Assembly (NCBI GenBank): GCA_027457185.1
Contig: DAIDTN010000057.1
Span: 1-26,121 of the forward strand
Reading direction: 5' to 3'
Origin: Burkholderiales bacterium
GTDB lineage: Bacteria > Pseudomonadota > Gammaproteobacteria > Burkholderiales > SG8-39
Length of the DNA stretch: 26,121 nucleotides
Of this stretch, positions 1-8,757 are shown piece by piece. The translations under genes and the position numbers were made by a program. Numbering within the stretch: the first letter of the stretch is position 1; every line of letters starts with the position of its first letter. The notes under the pieces are model-generated. The model made no database searches. It saw only the letters and a list, made by a program, of their open reading frames with translations, and had not been told where the DNA came from.

Positions 1-2
1 TG

Positions 3-1970
3 ACCTCGGGCGACAACTTCGTGTTCAGTTCCACCTTTACCACGCAGATTTGGGACGGCGAACTCGTGCGCCAGCAACTCGACCTGACCACCGGTGCCGT
101 ATCGCCCACAGCCGACTGGTCGGCGCAAAATTACTTCACCACGCAAAAAACCGCATCATCCACATGGTGGCAGTCGCGAAAAGTTTACATGGCCGGCCCG
201 ACCGCGACCTACCCGCTGCCGCTGTTCAACTGGGCGGACCTGAGCCCGGTGCAGCGGGCGTATTTCATGACGCCGTACATTGCTCCGCCGTCCATTGATC
301 CGCTGTCGCAGTTCTGCATCACGGGCGCGACCTGCCTCTCCGCCGCCCAGCAGCTTCCCTTTGCCACGTACGGAACCCCGCTGGTGAATTTCATCGCCGG
401 CGACCAAAGCAACGAATCGACCGACACCAGCCAGTATTTCCGCCTGCGCACCAACGTGCTGGGCGACATCGTGAATGCGGAGGCGGCATACGTGAGGCTG
501 CCCTTGTACGGCTATGCCGACTCCGGATATTCGGCCTTTGTCGCGGCCCAGGCCGCGATTCCGCGCCAGGGCGAGGTCTATGTCGCCTCCAACGACGGCA
601 TGCTGCACGCGTTCAACGCGAGCAACGGCAACGAGGACTGGGCTTACGTTCCGTCGATGGTGATGCCGAATCTGTACAAGCTCGCCGACAAGAACTACGC
701 GAACCAGCACCAGTATTTCGTCGACGGCACGCCGGTGACGGGCGATATCGCTTATTGTTCGACCGCTCCGGCGACGCCCTGCAGCAGCCCCGTATGGAAA
801 ACCATGCTGGTCGCCGGGCTGAACGGCGGCGGCCGCGGCTACTACGCGCTCGACGTCACCAATCCCACGCAGCCCACGCTCCTGTGGGAATTCACCGACG
901 CGAACATGGGCTACACCTACGGCAATCCGGTGATCACCAAGCTGCAGAGCGGCGAATGGGTGGTGCTGGTGACCTCCGGCTACAACAACGTGTCGCCGGG
1001 CGACGGCGTCGGCCGCCTGTATGTGCTCGACGCCAGTACCGGCGCGCTCGTCCGCACCATCAGCACCGGCGTGGGCAGTATCACCACGCCGAGCGGCCTC
1101 GGACGCATCAGCGCCTGGGTGGACAATACCAACGCCGACAATACCGCATTGCGCGCCTACGGCGGAGACATGCTCGGCAACCTGTGGCGCTTCGACATCA
1201 ACGCCAACATCGGCGCGCCCGGTTACGACGCGCAACTGTTGGTGACCTTCTATGCCGACACCGCCGGCACCGTGACGCAGCCGATTACGACGAAACCCGA
1301 ACTCGGTCTCATCGGCAGCACGGCGGTCGTATTCGTCGGCACCGGCCGCTTTCTCGGCGCCACCGACCTGGCGGACACGACGCAGCAGACGTTCTACGCG
1401 GTCAAGGACACGCTGGGCACGACAACTTACACCAACCCCCAGGCGTCGGGATCGAATTTCATTCAGCAGATCGTGACCACCACCACCTGCCCCACCGGTT
1501 CGCCACCGACCATCTGCTCCCTCGGGCAGACGGTGCGCACCAGCACCGCAAACGCGGTGAACTTCGCCGCCAACAACGGCTGGTATGTGAACCTGCCTGA
1601 CGGCGTGGGCGCCACCAGCGGGACGGGCAGCGAGCGCGACAACACCGACCCGACGCTGGCCTTGGGCACCCTGGGATTCACCACCAACGTCCCCAATTCC
1701 GACGCCTGCACCTCAGGCGGATATAGTTATCGCTACGTCCTCGATTACCGCACCGGCGCGCCCGTATCCACTTCGACTACCGGGGTAAGCGCGATAAAAC
1801 TGGGCAATGCGCTGGCGACGCGCGGCGTGTTCGTGCGCCTGCCGAACAACACGGTGGTGCAGCTGACCCGGCTGTCCGACGGCACCACCATGACCACCAA
1901 TGTGCCCATCGGCAGCGGCGCCGGTCCGACCCGCCGCATCTCGTGGCGCGAGCTGATCCAGGATCAGTGA
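3..1970 (+). CDS. pilY1: PilY1-type type IV pilus adhesin/assembly protein, C-terminal part (5' end outside window)
   Basis: The frame is open from the left edge, so the true start lies upstream; about 655 C-terminal residues are visible. PilY1/PilC proteins sit at the tip of type IV pili and act in pilus extension, adhesion and surface sensing. The visible part is the PQQ-like beta-propeller: a block reading EVYVASNDGMLHAFNA, then DGTPVTGDI, LNGGGRGYYALDVT and GDMLGNLWRFD, all typical of this domain. The loop before the last block (DNTNADNTALRAYGGD) resembles the family's calcium-binding loop but has Leu where the last acidic ligand is usual. The other minor-pilin genes are expected upstream, outside the window. 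The gene ends convergently with ispH. Family call is firm; calcium binding is inference. Confidence 0.9.
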   Translation, partial: TSGDNFVFSSTFTTQIWDGELVRQQLDLTTGAVSPTADWSAQNYFTTQKTASSTWWQSRKVYMAGPTATYPLPLFNWADLSPVQRAYFMTPYIAPPSIDPLSQFCITGATCLSAAQQLPFATYGTPLVNFIAGDQSNESTDTSQYFRLRTNVLGDIVNAEAAYVRLPLYGYADSGYSAFVAAQAAIPRQGEVYVASNDGMLHAFNASNGNEDWAYVPSMVMPNLYKLADKNYANQHQYFVDGTPVTGDIAYCSTAPATPCSSPVWKTMLVAGLNGGGRGYYALDVTNPTQPTLLWEFTDANMGYTYGNPVITKLQSGEWVVLVTSGYNNVSPGDGVGRLYVLDASTGALVRTISTGVGSITTPSGLGRISAWVDNTNADNTALRAYGGDMLGNLWRFDINANIGAPGYDAQLLVTFYADTAGTVTQPITTKPELGLIGSTAVVFVGTGRFLGATDLADTTQQTFYAVKDTLGTTTYTNPQASGSNFIQQIVTTTTCPTGSPPTICSLGQTVRTSTANAVNFAANNGWYVNLPDGVGATSGTGSERDNTDPTLALGTLGFTTNVPNSDACTSGGYSYRYVLDYRTGAPVSTSTTGVSAIKLGNALATRGVFVRLPNNTVVQLTRLSDGTTMTTNVPIGSGAGPTRRISWRELIQDQ

Positions 1971-1976
1971 GGGCGC

Positions 1977-2002
1977 GGGTGCGGCGGGAATCCGCCGCAC
2001 CC
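1977..2002. terminator. GC-rich hairpin between convergent pilY1 and ispH
   Basis: A perfect 11-bp inverted repeat (GGGTGCGGCGG / CCGCCGCACCC) with a 4-nt loop starts 6 nt after the pilY1 stop and lies 39 nt beyond the ispH stop. There is no T-run on either strand, so it is either a non-canonical terminator serving both genes or a 3'-end stabilising structure. Confidence 0.6.
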
Positions 2003-2041
2003 CCAGCGCACCCTGCCCGCGCCAAACCAGGTATTGCGGGC

Positions 2042-2977
2042 TCAGCGCTCCGCTGAAGCGCCAAGGCCCTTGGGCAGGGGGAAAGTCACGCCCTCCTCCG
2101 TACCCTGCAACTGGTTCACCCGCTTCGCGCCCAGCGCCTGCAGCCGGGCGATGACTTCCATCACCAGCACTTCCGGCGCGGAGGCGCCGGCGCTGACGCC
2201 GACGCGGTTGCGTCCCTGCAGCCATTCGGCGCGCAGCTCCGACGCATCGTCGATCATATGCGCCTCCACACCCAGGGTCTCGGCCACTTCGCGCAGGCGG
2301 TTGGAGTTCGAGCTGTTGGGCGAACCGACCACGATCACCACATCGCATTGCGGCGCCATGAACTTGACCGCATCCTGACGGTTTTGCGTGGCATAGCAGA
2401 TGTCGTCCTTCTTCGGCCCGACGATGCCCGGAAAACGTCGCTTGAGGGCGTCGACGATGGCCGCGGCATCGTCCACCGACAGGGTCGTCTGGGTGACATA
2501 GGCAAGCTGGCCGGGCGTCTCGACCTCGAGCAGCGCGACGTCGGCGACTGTCTCGACCAGGTACATACCGCTCGTCGCCTGCCCCATGGTGCCCTCCACC
2601 TCGGGATGCCCGCGATGGCCGATCATGACGATGCCGCGGCCCTGTTCGCGCATCTTGGCGACTTCGATATGCACCTTGGTCACCAGCGGGCAGGTCGCAT
2701 CGAACACCTTGAGCCCGCGCTCCTCGGCTTCGCGCCGGATCGCCGGCGACACGCCATGAGCACTGAATATCACCGTGCTGCCTGCGGGCACCTGGTCCAG
2801 TTCGTCGACAAACACCGCGCCTTTCGCACGCAGGTCCTCGACCACGAATTTGTTGTGCACTACCTCGTGGCGGACGTAGATAGGCGCGCCATAAAGCTCC
2901 AGCGCACGCTCGACAATGGCGATGGCGCGCTCGACGACGGCGCAAAAGCCGCGCGGATTGGCTAGCAGAACTTCCAT
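2042..2977 (-). CDS. ispH: 4-hydroxy-3-methylbut-2-enyl diphosphate reductase (IspH/LytB)
   Basis: Last enzyme of the MEP isoprenoid pathway: a cytosolic [4Fe-4S] enzyme that reduces HMBPP to IPP and DMAPP. The 311-residue length is normal. The three cluster cysteines are present at C12 (RGFC), C96 ([11 protein letters not shown]) and C194 (DDICYATQ). The substrate histidines H41, H74 and H124 and the catalytic Glu E126 ([11 protein letters not shown]) are also present, as is the SSNSNRL segment. Odd point: the motif normally read as FCAGV is FCAVV here (Val at position 14). The ATG at 2975-2977 gives the standard N-terminus [10 protein letters not shown] but has only a weak ribosome site. 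It is the last gene of the ribF-ileS-lspA-ispH operon, 55 nt after lspA; the fkpB (slpA) gene often found between them is missing. Confidence 0.96.
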   Translation of the reverse strand: MEVLLANPRGFCAVVERAIAIVERALELYGAPIYVRHEVVHNKFVVEDLRAKGAVFVDELDQVPAGSTVIFSAHGVSPAIRREAEERGLKVFDATCPLVTKVHIEVAKMREQGRGIVMIGHRGHPEVEGTMGQATSGMYLVETVADVALLEVETPGQLAYVTQTTLSVDDAAAIVDALKRRFPGIVGPKKDDICYATQNRQDAVKFMAPQCDVVIVVGSPNSSNSNRLREVAETLGVEAHMIDDASELRAEWLQGRNRVGVSAGASAPEVLVMEVIARLQALGAKRVNQLQGTEEGVTFPLPKGLGASAER

Positions 2978-3036
2978 ATTTCAACCCCGGTGAATGAGTG
3001 GGCCAGCGGCCGCCCAGGACTGATGCGTGCGCTCAT
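2962..3036 (-). other. 24-codon ORF bridging lspA and ispH (possible coupling ORF or fkpB remnant)
   Basis: Its ATG overlaps the lspA stop (ATGA). It runs [20 protein letters not shown] and on to a TAG 13 nt inside ispH. No ribosome site of its own is evident. Ribosomes leaving lspA could re-initiate here and end next to the ispH start, which itself has a weak Shine-Dalgarno. In many relatives this slot holds fkpB, so the ORF could be what is left of it, but I see no clear FKBP signature. Translation is unproven. Confidence 0.25.
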
Positions 3037-3518
3037 CGCGCCGCTCCCGCGCGCCTGCTGCGCGGACGAAAACTGTCAGCGACCAGCAGTATTGCGCCGA
3101 CGGTGATCGCCGAATCGGCCAGATTGAATGCCGGCCAGTGCCAGCCGACGACGTGAAAATCGAGAAAGTCGACGACATAGCCCAGCACCATGCGGTCGAG
3201 CACATTGCCCAGCGCCCCGCCCAGGATCAGCGCGAGCGCGAGGCAGAACAGCTTATCGCCCGCATGGCGCGCCAGCAGCACGCTGATCACGACAACTGCG
3301 ATCAGGGCGATGCCGATAAAAAAGCCGCGCTGCCAGCCGGCCGCGGCCGCGAGAAAACTGAACGCGGCACCTTTGTTGTAAGTCAGCACCAGATTGAAAA
3401 ACCCGGTGTAGGCGCGCGTCTCGCCATAAACGAAACTCGCGCTGATCCAATACTTGGTGAGCTGGTCCAGCAGCACCACCAGCAGCGCCAGAGCGTACCA
3501 GAGCACGAGCTTACGCAT
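3033..3518 (-). CDS. lspA: Lipoprotein signal peptidase II
   Basis: Inner-membrane aspartyl peptidase that removes the signal peptide from prolipoproteins after lipidation. The 161-residue length is typical. Four hydrophobic segments are visible (about 3-20, 62-82, 90-106 and 133-148). The family motifs include [17 protein letters not shown] and FNLADSAI. The catalytic aspartates are D117 (GYVVDF) and D135 (LADSA). The ATG at 3516-3518 gives the normal N-terminus [13 protein letters not shown] and overlaps the end of ileS by 8 nt (ATGCGTAA), so the two genes are probably translationally coupled. A longer frame upstream of this ATG is ileS sequence read out of frame. Target of globomycin in the family. 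Confidence 0.96.
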   Translation of the reverse strand: MRKLVLWYALALLVVLLDQLTKYWISASFVYGETRAYTGFFNLVLTYNKGAAFSFLAAAAGWQRGFFIGIALIAVVVISVLLARHAGDKLFCLALALILGGALGNVLDRMVLGYVVDFLDFHVVGWHWPAFNLADSAITVGAILLVADSFRPRSRRAGAAR

Positions 3519-6375
3519 GCGCTCTCGCTTCGCCGGTGCCATACAGGTTGGACACGCAGCGGCCGCAGAGACCGGGGTGGGCGGCAGCGGCGCTGACGCT
3601 GTCTTTACCAACGTCGGCCCGGTAATGCCAGCAGCGCTCGCATTTGGCGTGCGCGCTGGCGCGCACGATCACCGCCTCGTCGGCGGCCGCGGCGACCGGC
3701 GTGAGCGCGGCGCTCGATGTGATCAGCACGAAGCGCAGGTCGTCTTCCAGCGATTGCAGCAGTTCCAGCTTACTCCCGCTCGCGCGGATCTCGACTTCGG
3801 CCTGCAGCGAGGAGCCGATTTTTCCGGCGACGCGCGCTTCCTCCAGCTGTTTCTGCACCTCGGCGCGCACACTGCGAATGCTTGCCCAGCGATCCAGCAA
3901 TGCCTGCGAATCGCCTGCCGCCGGAAACTCGTTCCAGGTATGGGTGAACACGCTGACGTTCCCGTCATTGTCCCTGCCGCGCGCCGCCAGCGCCCAGATT
4001 TCTTCCGCAGTGAAGGAAAGTATCGGCGCCATCAGCCGCACCAGGCGCTGCAGGATCTGGTACAGCGCGTTTTGCGCCGAGCGCCGCGCCTTCGAATCCC
4101 TGCCCGCCGTGTACAGCCGGTCCTTGAGAATGTCGAGGTAGAACCCGCCCATGTCCTCGGAGCAGAAAGCCTGCAACTTCTGCACCACGAAGTGGAAGTC
4201 GTAGTTGCCGTAGTCGTGCGTCATCTCCTGCTGCAGCGACTGCGCCAGCGCGAGCGCATAGCGGTCGATCTCGAGCCAGTCCTCGACCGGCAGCGCGTGC
4301 GCCCCGGGATCGAAGTCGGCGGTGTTGGCGAGCAGAAAACGCAGCGTGTTGCGGATGCGGCGATAGCTCTCGACCACGCGCTTCAGGATTTCGTCGGAAA
4401 TCGACAGTTCCCCCGAATAGTCGGTCGCCGCCACCCACAGGCGCAGGATTTCGGCGCCCAGGCTGCCTGCGATCTTCTGCGGCTCGAGCGTGTTGCCCAG
4501 GGACTTCGACATCTTGCGTCCCTGACCGTCGACGAAGAAGCCATGCGTGAGCAATCCCTTGTAGGGCGGCACGCCGTTCAACATGCAGGAGACTAACAGC
4601 GACGAGTGGAACCAGCCGCGATGCTGGTCGGAACCTTCCAGGTACAAGTCGGCCGGGAATTGCAGATCGGCGCCATGCGATCCCGCGCCGCTTGCGCTGC
4701 CCGCCGGTCCGCCCATGACGGTCTGATGCGTGGAGCCCGAATCGAACCAGACATCGAGCGTGTCCTTGATCTTGACGTAGTGCTCGGCTTCCGCACCCAA
4801 TAGTTCCTTCGGATCCAGCGTCTGCCACGCCTCAATGCCGCCCTGCTCCACGCGCTTGGCCACCTGTTCCAGCAGATCCGGAGTACGCGGATGCAGCTCG
4901 GCCGTTTCCCTGTGGATGAAGAACGGCATGGGCACGCCCCATTGGCGCTGGCGCGACAAGGTCCAGTCGGGACGATTGGCGATCATGCCGCGCAGGCGCG
5001 CCTGGCCCCAGTCCGGATAAAAGCGCGTGTTGTCGATGCCGCGCAAGGCGGTCGTGCGCAAGGACTCGGCGGGCTTCACGCCCTTGTAGCCCGGCGGCTC
5101 GTCCATGGCGGCGAACCACTGGGTGCTGGCGCGGTAGATGATCGGCGTCTTGTGGCGCCAGCAGTGCATGTAGCTGTGCGCGTAATCTTCACAGTGGAAC
5201 AGGGCGCCCGCTTCCTCGATTTTCTTCACCACCTCGGGGTTGGCCTTCCAGATCATCATGCCGCCGAAAAACGGCAGCGAGGGCGCGAATTTCCCGTCCG
5301 GCATCACCGGCGTCAGGATCTGCTCGTCCTTCATGCCGTAGCGGCGGCAGGAATCGAAGTCTTCGACGCCGTAGGCGGGCGCGCTGTGCACGATGCCGGT
5401 GCCGGTATCGAGCGTCACGTATTCGCCCAGATACACCGGCGCCAGCCGCTCGTAGAACGGGTGGTGAAACGCGATCAGTTCGAGCGCCTTGCCCTTGCAC
5501 GAGGCGAGCACCGTGCCCGTGAGTCCGTAGCGCGCGAGGCAGGCATCCTGCAACTCCGCCGCGAGGATCAGCAGCCCGCGCTCGGTTGAGACCAGATTGT
5601 AGACATACGCCGGGTGCGCGTTCAGCGCCTGATTGCCCGGAACGGTCCAGGGCGTGGTGGTCCAGATGACGATCCAGCCCCGGTCCGCCGGAAGTTTGGC
5701 CAGGCCGAAGGCCTTGGCGATTTTTTCCGGCTCGGCGAACGCAAAGCCGACGTCGATGGCGAAGTCCTTCCTGTCCGCGTACTCGACTTCGGCTTCGGCC
5801 AAAGCGGATCCGCAGTCGAAGCACCAGTTCACCGGCTTCAGCCCGCGATAGACGTAACCCTTCTCCAGTATCTTCCCCAGCGTGCGGATTTCGTCGGCCT
5901 CGTTGCCGTAGGCCATGGTCTGGTAGGGATGGTCCCAGTCGCCGAGCACGCCCAGGCGCCGGAAATCCTGCTTCTGCCGTTCGATCTGCAGGCTCGCATA
6001 GGCGCGACACAGGCTCTGCGTCTTCTCCACCGGCAGGTGCTTGCCGTGGTGCTTTTCGATCTCGCGCTCGATCGGCATGCCGTGGCAGTCCCAGCCGGGG
6101 ACATAGACTGCGTCGTAGCCGGCCAAGTTGCGCGATTTGACGATGATGTCCTTGAGGATCTTGTTGATCGCATGGCCAAGATGAATATCGCCGTTCGCAT
6201 ACGGCGGACCGTCGTGCAGGATGAACTTCGGCCTGCCCTTGGACGCGGCGCGAATCGCCTCGTAGATTTTGTTCTGCTGCCATTCCTGCACCCAGCGCGG
6301 CTCGCGCTTGGCGAGATCGCCGCGCATGGGGAAAGGCGTATCGGGAAGATTCAGCGTGCTCTTGTAATCAGCCAT
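3511..6375 (-). CDS. ileS: Isoleucyl-tRNA synthetase
   Basis: Class I aminoacyl-tRNA synthetase charging tRNA-Ile, with post-transfer editing of valine. Length 954 residues, like the E. coli type. The HIGH motif is HLGH at 65-68 and KMSKS is at 621-625. The editing (CP1) domain lies at roughly 200-400, with [12 protein letters not shown] and [16 protein letters not shown] carrying the editing Asp near 339. The C-terminus has the zinc ribbon, CERCWH plus CGRC. There is a small Gly/Ala/Ser-rich insertion near 555-570 in the catalytic domain. The start is the ATG at 6373-6375 ([19 protein letters not shown]); a TTG two codons upstream is less likely. The Shine-Dalgarno is weak. Second gene of the ribF-ileS-lspA-ispH operon. 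Confidence 0.97.
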   Translation of the reverse strand: MADYKSTLNLPDTPFPMRGDLAKREPRWVQEWQQNKIYEAIRAASKGRPKFILHDGPPYANGDIHLGHAINKILKDIIVKSRNLAGYDAVYVPGWDCHGMPIEREIEKHHGKHLPVEKTQSLCRAYASLQIERQKQDFRRLGVLGDWDHPYQTMAYGNEADEIRTLGKILEKGYVYRGLKPVNWCFDCGSALAEAEVEYADRKDFAIDVGFAFAEPEKIAKAFGLAKLPADRGWIVIWTTTPWTVPGNQALNAHPAYVYNLVSTERGLLILAAELQDACLARYGLTGTVLASCKGKALELIAFHHPFYERLAPVYLGEYVTLDTGTGIVHSAPAYGVEDFDSCRRYGMKDEQILTPVMPDGKFAPSLPFFGGMMIWKANPEVVKKIEEAGALFHCEDYAHSYMHCWRHKTPIIYRASTQWFAAMDEPPGYKGVKPAESLRTTALRGIDNTRFYPDWGQARLRGMIANRPDWTLSRQRQWGVPMPFFIHRETAELHPRTPDLLEQVAKRVEQGGIEAWQTLDPKELLGAEAEHYVKIKDTLDVWFDSGSTHQTVMGGPAGSASGAGSHGADLQFPADLYLEGSDQHRGWFHSSLLVSCMLNGVPPYKGLLTHGFFVDGQGRKMSKSLGNTLEPQKIAGSLGAEILRLWVAATDYSGELSISDEILKRVVESYRRIRNTLRFLLANTADFDPGAHALPVEDWLEIDRYALALAQSLQQEMTHDYGNYDFHFVVQKLQAFCSEDMGGFYLDILKDRLYTAGRDSKARRSAQNALYQILQRLVRLMAPILSFTAEEIWALAARGRDNDGNVSVFTHTWNEFPAAGDSQALLDRWASIRSVRAEVQKQLEEARVAGKIGSSLQAEVEIRASGSKLELLQSLEDDLRFVLITSSAALTPVAAAADEAVIVRASAHAKCERCWHYRADVGKDSVSAAAAHPGLCGRCVSNLYGTGEARAHA

Positions 6376-6457
6376 GGTCAATTTCTAAGGTTGCAGTTGG
6401 TCGGATAGGATTCAGGCGCTTTTCGGCGGATAAACGCGCCTGAAATGCCGTGTTCAT
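6368..6457 (-). other. 29-codon ORF bridging ribF and ileS
   Basis: The ATG overlaps the ribF stop (ATGA) and the frame stays open across the whole ribF-ileS gap. It ends in a TGA 3 nt past the ileS start codon. The peptide would begin MNTAFQARLSAEKRLNPIRP. It resembles no family I know. Its position would suit termination-reinitiation coupling into ileS, which has a poor ribosome site. It could equally be chance, since stops are rare in GC-rich DNA. Confidence 0.25.
6411..6444 (-). repeat. Perfect 9-bp inverted repeat in the ribF-ileS gap
   Basis: TTCAGGCGC and GCGCCTGAA flank a 16-nt loop, starting 9 nt after the ribF stop and ending 35 nt before the ileS ATG. There is no T-run after it on the - strand, so it is not a standard intrinsic terminator. 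It could be an mRNA processing or stabilising stem, or a partial attenuator between ribF and ileS. Confidence 0.5.
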
Positions 6458-7389
6458 GCGCGCGCGCTCGCAGCCAAAAACTCTTTGGCTATGTCGCAAT
6501 CCCGGGCGATGCGGGCCTTGAGCGCGTCGAGGTCGGCGAATTTTTCCTCGTCGCGTATCTTGTGCAGGAAATCGATGCGCAGATGCTGGCCGTAGAGATT
6601 GCCGGCAAAGTCGAACAGATGCACCTCCAGCTTAGCCAGTCCGCTGGTATCGACTGTCGGGCGCAGCCCCAGACTCGCCGCGCCGTCGCGCCTGCGCCCC
6701 TGCGCGTCGAGCGTGCGTACGGCGAAGATTCCGGACAAGGGCGGCCGGTTGTGCCGCAGTTGCACGTTCGCTGTGGGATAGCCGATTCTGCGGCCGAGCT
6801 TGTCGCCATGCACCACGCGGCCGCTGATGCTGTAGGGCCGGCCGAGCAGCGCTTCGGCTTCGGCCAGCCTGCCCTTGGCGAGCGCTGCGCGCACCGCCGA
6901 GCTCGATACGCGCACGCCTTCCTGCGCCACCGTCGGCATCGCCTCCAGGCCGAAACCATGCTTGCCGGAAGCCTCCTGCAGCAGCGCGAAATCGCCGGCG
7001 CGGCGCGCGCCGAAACGGAAGTCGTCGCCGATCAGCAGCCAGCGCATCCCCAAGCCCGCCAGCAACACCTGCTCGATGAAGTCCTGCGGCGAGCGGTTGG
7101 CATAGGCACGATCGAAACGACTGACCTGCACGCACTCGACGCCGTGGGCCGCGAGCAATTCCAGCTTTTCTCTGAGCGAGGTGAGCCGCGTCGGCGCCGT
7201 CTGCGGCGCGAACAACTCGAGCGGATGCGGTTCGAAGGTGAGCACGCAGGCGCGCAGGCCCAAGGCGCGCGCCCGTTCCTTGAGCCGCGCAAGCATTGCC
7301 TGGTGGCCCCGGTGCACGCCGTCGAAGTTACCGATGGTCAACGCCGTCGGCGATGGCTTGGCGGCGGAAAGGGTGCGGCAAACGCGCAT
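6454..7389 (-). CDS. ribF: Bifunctional riboflavin kinase / FAD synthetase
   Basis: Converts riboflavin to FMN and then to FAD in the cytosol. The 311-residue length is standard. The N-terminal nucleotidyltransferase (about 15-180) shows TIGNFDGVHRGHQ, FEPHP, IGDDFRFG and VSSSAVR. The C-terminal flavokinase (about 185-305) shows GRRIGYPTAN, SLGLRPTV and an EVHLFDF segment followed by LYG. The start at 7387-7389 gives MRVCRTLSAAKPSPTALTIG; the Shine-Dalgarno is weak. First gene of the ribF-ileS-lspA-ispH operon, an order shared by many beta- and gammaproteobacteria. A consensus -10 lies about 35 nt upstream. Confidence 0.96.
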   Translation of the reverse strand: MRVCRTLSAAKPSPTALTIGNFDGVHRGHQAMLARLKERARALGLRACVLTFEPHPLELFAPQTAPTRLTSLREKLELLAAHGVECVQVSRFDRAYANRSPQDFIEQVLLAGLGMRWLLIGDDFRFGARRAGDFALLQEASGKHGFGLEAMPTVAQEGVRVSSSAVRAALAKGRLAEAEALLGRPYSISGRVVHGDKLGRRIGYPTANVQLRHNRPPLSGIFAVRTLDAQGRRRDGAASLGLRPTVDTSGLAKLEVHLFDFAGNLYGQHLRIDFLHKIRDEEKFADLDALKARIARDCDIAKEFLAASARA

Positions 7390-7424
7390 GTTCAGGATCG
7401 GCTTCGTGAAAGCTAAAATCCTGA

Positions 7425-7453
7425 ATTATAGCGGCTTTCCACCACCTCCGGAA
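7425..7453 (-). promoter_or_regulatory. Candidate promoter of the ribF-ileS-lspA-ispH operon
   Basis: A perfect TATAAT (- strand, 7430-7425) lies in the gap between dsbB and ribF. Seventeen nt upstream is TTCCGG, a poor -35. The expected start point is near 7418, giving a leader of about 30 nt. Confidence 0.55.
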
Positions 7454-7486
7454 TGTGAATCCGAGCCGTGCCGTCGGTGGCGGAAG

Positions 7487-8002
7487 TCAATCCGCGGCGC
7501 CGGCACGCGCCGCAGACAAACACTTGAACGCGAAAAATATCGCGGCGACGAGCAGCAGACCAAACCAGACGAGCGACCACTCGGGCACCTGCAAGCCCAG
7601 GATCGGTTCATGCGACGCCGCGCAATCGCCGCTCGCATGGAACAACCAGGGCAACAGCTTGGCCGTGGGCAGGTCGTTGACGATCTGCTCCAGCGCATCG
7701 ATGCCGCAGCCGAATTTCGGGTGAAACAGCACCCACACATGGCGCAGGGCGACGCCCAGGCCGGCCAGGGCGGCCAGCGCCAGGGCTGCACTGTAGGCGG
7801 CGGCGCCGCGATGACGCGGCCCGTGGATTGCCGCCACCAGCGCGATCAGGCCGAACAGCATGAACCCTGCGCGCTGCAGCACGCACAGCGGGCACGGCGC
7901 CTCGCCTCTGAAGTACTGCACCGCCAGCGCTGCCGCAAGCAGCGCGAGGGAAATCAGCGCAAACACCGCAAACACCGGCCTCGGCCTCAATTCGAATGTC
8001 AT
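7487..8002 (-). CDS. dsbB: Disulfide bond formation protein DsbB
   Basis: Inner-membrane quinone reductase that re-oxidises DsbA, driving disulfide formation in the periplasm. It has 171 residues with four predicted membrane helices (about 9-30, 42-60, 68-88 and 143-160). Both redox pairs are present: C37-C40 (CPLC) in the first periplasmic loop, followed by LQR, and C99 (FGCGID) with C127 (SGDC) in the second loop. The order and spacing match E. coli DsbB. It lies 20 nt after the PEBP-family gene and is probably cotranscribed with it. No dsbA is in the window. Confidence 0.95.
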   Translation of the reverse strand: MTFELRPRPVFAVFALISLALLAAALAVQYFRGEAPCPLCVLQRAGFMLFGLIALVAAIHGPRHRGAAAYSAALALAALAGLGVALRHVWVLFHPKFGCGIDALEQIVNDLPTAKLLPWLFHASGDCAASHEPILGLQVPEWSLVWFGLLLVAAIFFAFKCLSAARAGAAD

Positions 8003-8022
8003 CGCGCAAATATTTCCATGTT

Positions 8023-8652
8023 TTACTTACCGAGTTTGGGATTGAGCGTGTAGATGCCGGTGAGGCTGGCCTTGGCGAGCACGTGCCCCTCGATCGCGTG
8101 CAACACCTCGGCGCCCTTGAACGCGCCGCTCACCGGACAGCGTACGCAGTCGAGCGCATACAGCGTGAACACGTAGTGATGCAGGATCTCGTCGTTCCAC
8201 GGCGGACAGGGTCCGTCATAGCCGAAGTAGTTGCCGCCCATATCCTTGTCGCCCGCAAACCAGGCGGTGTAGTCGTTGAGTCCCTGGCGCGCACCGTGCT
8301 TCGCCTCCGGTCCGGGCTTGCCGCGCGCGCTGACGCCGTCGGAGAACTCCGCTTCCGCGATCGCATTCATGGTCGCGGGAATGTCCACCAGAACCCAGTG
8401 ATAGAAATCGACGCGCGGCAGGCTGGCCGGAACGGCGCGTCCCTCCTTGTTTACGTCGTCGCCTTTGCTGGGCACGTCGCCGTCGTGGCAAATCAGAACA
8501 AACGATCGGGTCCCGGGCGGCGCATCGCTCCAGCCGAGCTGCGGATTGCGGTTGGAGGAGAGCATGACATGCTCGGTCGCATGCGGCACCGCGAATGCAT
8601 AGGCGCCGGGAATGCGCTGATTGTCGCCGAAACTTGAACTGCTGAGCTTCAT
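8023..8652 (-). CDS. YbhB/YbcL-family (PEBP, Raf kinase inhibitor-like) protein
   Basis: Phosphatidylethanolamine-binding-protein fold; the bacterial members have no settled biochemical role. It has 209 residues with no signal peptide, so it is probably cytoplasmic. Family landmarks are NPQLGWSDAPPGTRSFVL, CHDGDVP, FYHWVLVDIP, a GYDGPCPP segment and the HHYVFTLYALD strand. An insertion around 75-90 (KGDDVNKEGRAVPASLP) is somewhat longer than in E. coli YbhB. The start is well supported by AGGAGGT 5 nt before the ATG. dsbB follows 20 nt downstream. Family assignment is secure; function unknown. Confidence 0.9.
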   Translation of the reverse strand: MKLSSSSFGDNQRIPGAYAFAVPHATEHVMLSSNRNPQLGWSDAPPGTRSFVLICHDGDVPSKGDDVNKEGRAVPASLPRVDFYHWVLVDIPATMNAIAEAEFSDGVSARGKPGPEAKHGARQGLNDYTAWFAGDKDMGGNYFGYDGPCPPWNDEILHHYVFTLYALDCVRCPVSGAFKGAEVLHAIEGHVLAKASLTGIYTLNPKLGK

Positions 8653-8657
8653 GTTCC

Positions 8658-8664
8658 ACCTCCT
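8658..8664 (-). promoter_or_regulatory. Strong ribosome binding site (AGGAGGT) of the PEBP gene
   Basis: Near-perfect anti-16S match at good spacing, which fixes the start at 8652. It stands out because most genes on this strand have weak sites. Confidence 0.85.
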
Positions 8665-8696
8665 GACCAGAAACGATTTGAATGCAATTGCCTTGA

Positions 8697-8714
8697 GCCT
8701 GCGTCCACGCAGGC
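8697..8714 (-). terminator. Hairpin after the murJ-sirB1 pair
   Basis: Perfect 7-bp stem (GCCTGCG / CGCAGGC) with a 4-nt loop, in the 105-nt gap between the sirB1-like gene and the PEBP gene. No T-run follows on the - strand, so it is a weak or Rho-assisted terminator at best. Confidence 0.35.
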
Positions 8715-8757
8715 GATCCGGGATTTCTCCGCTGCGGTTGGATTCAGGACTTCCGCT

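Noticed and set aside
156..1235. A 359-codon frame on the - strand opposite pilY1
   Set aside because: Val/Ala/Arg/Gly-rich shadow with no recognisable domain.
1713..2984. A 423-codon frame on the - strand overlapping ispH
   Set aside because: Different frame from ispH and fully overlapped by it; low-complexity Arg/Gly/Ala sequence.
5614..6408. A 264-codon frame on the + strand over the ileS 5' part
   Set aside because: Antisense shadow of ileS; no motif.
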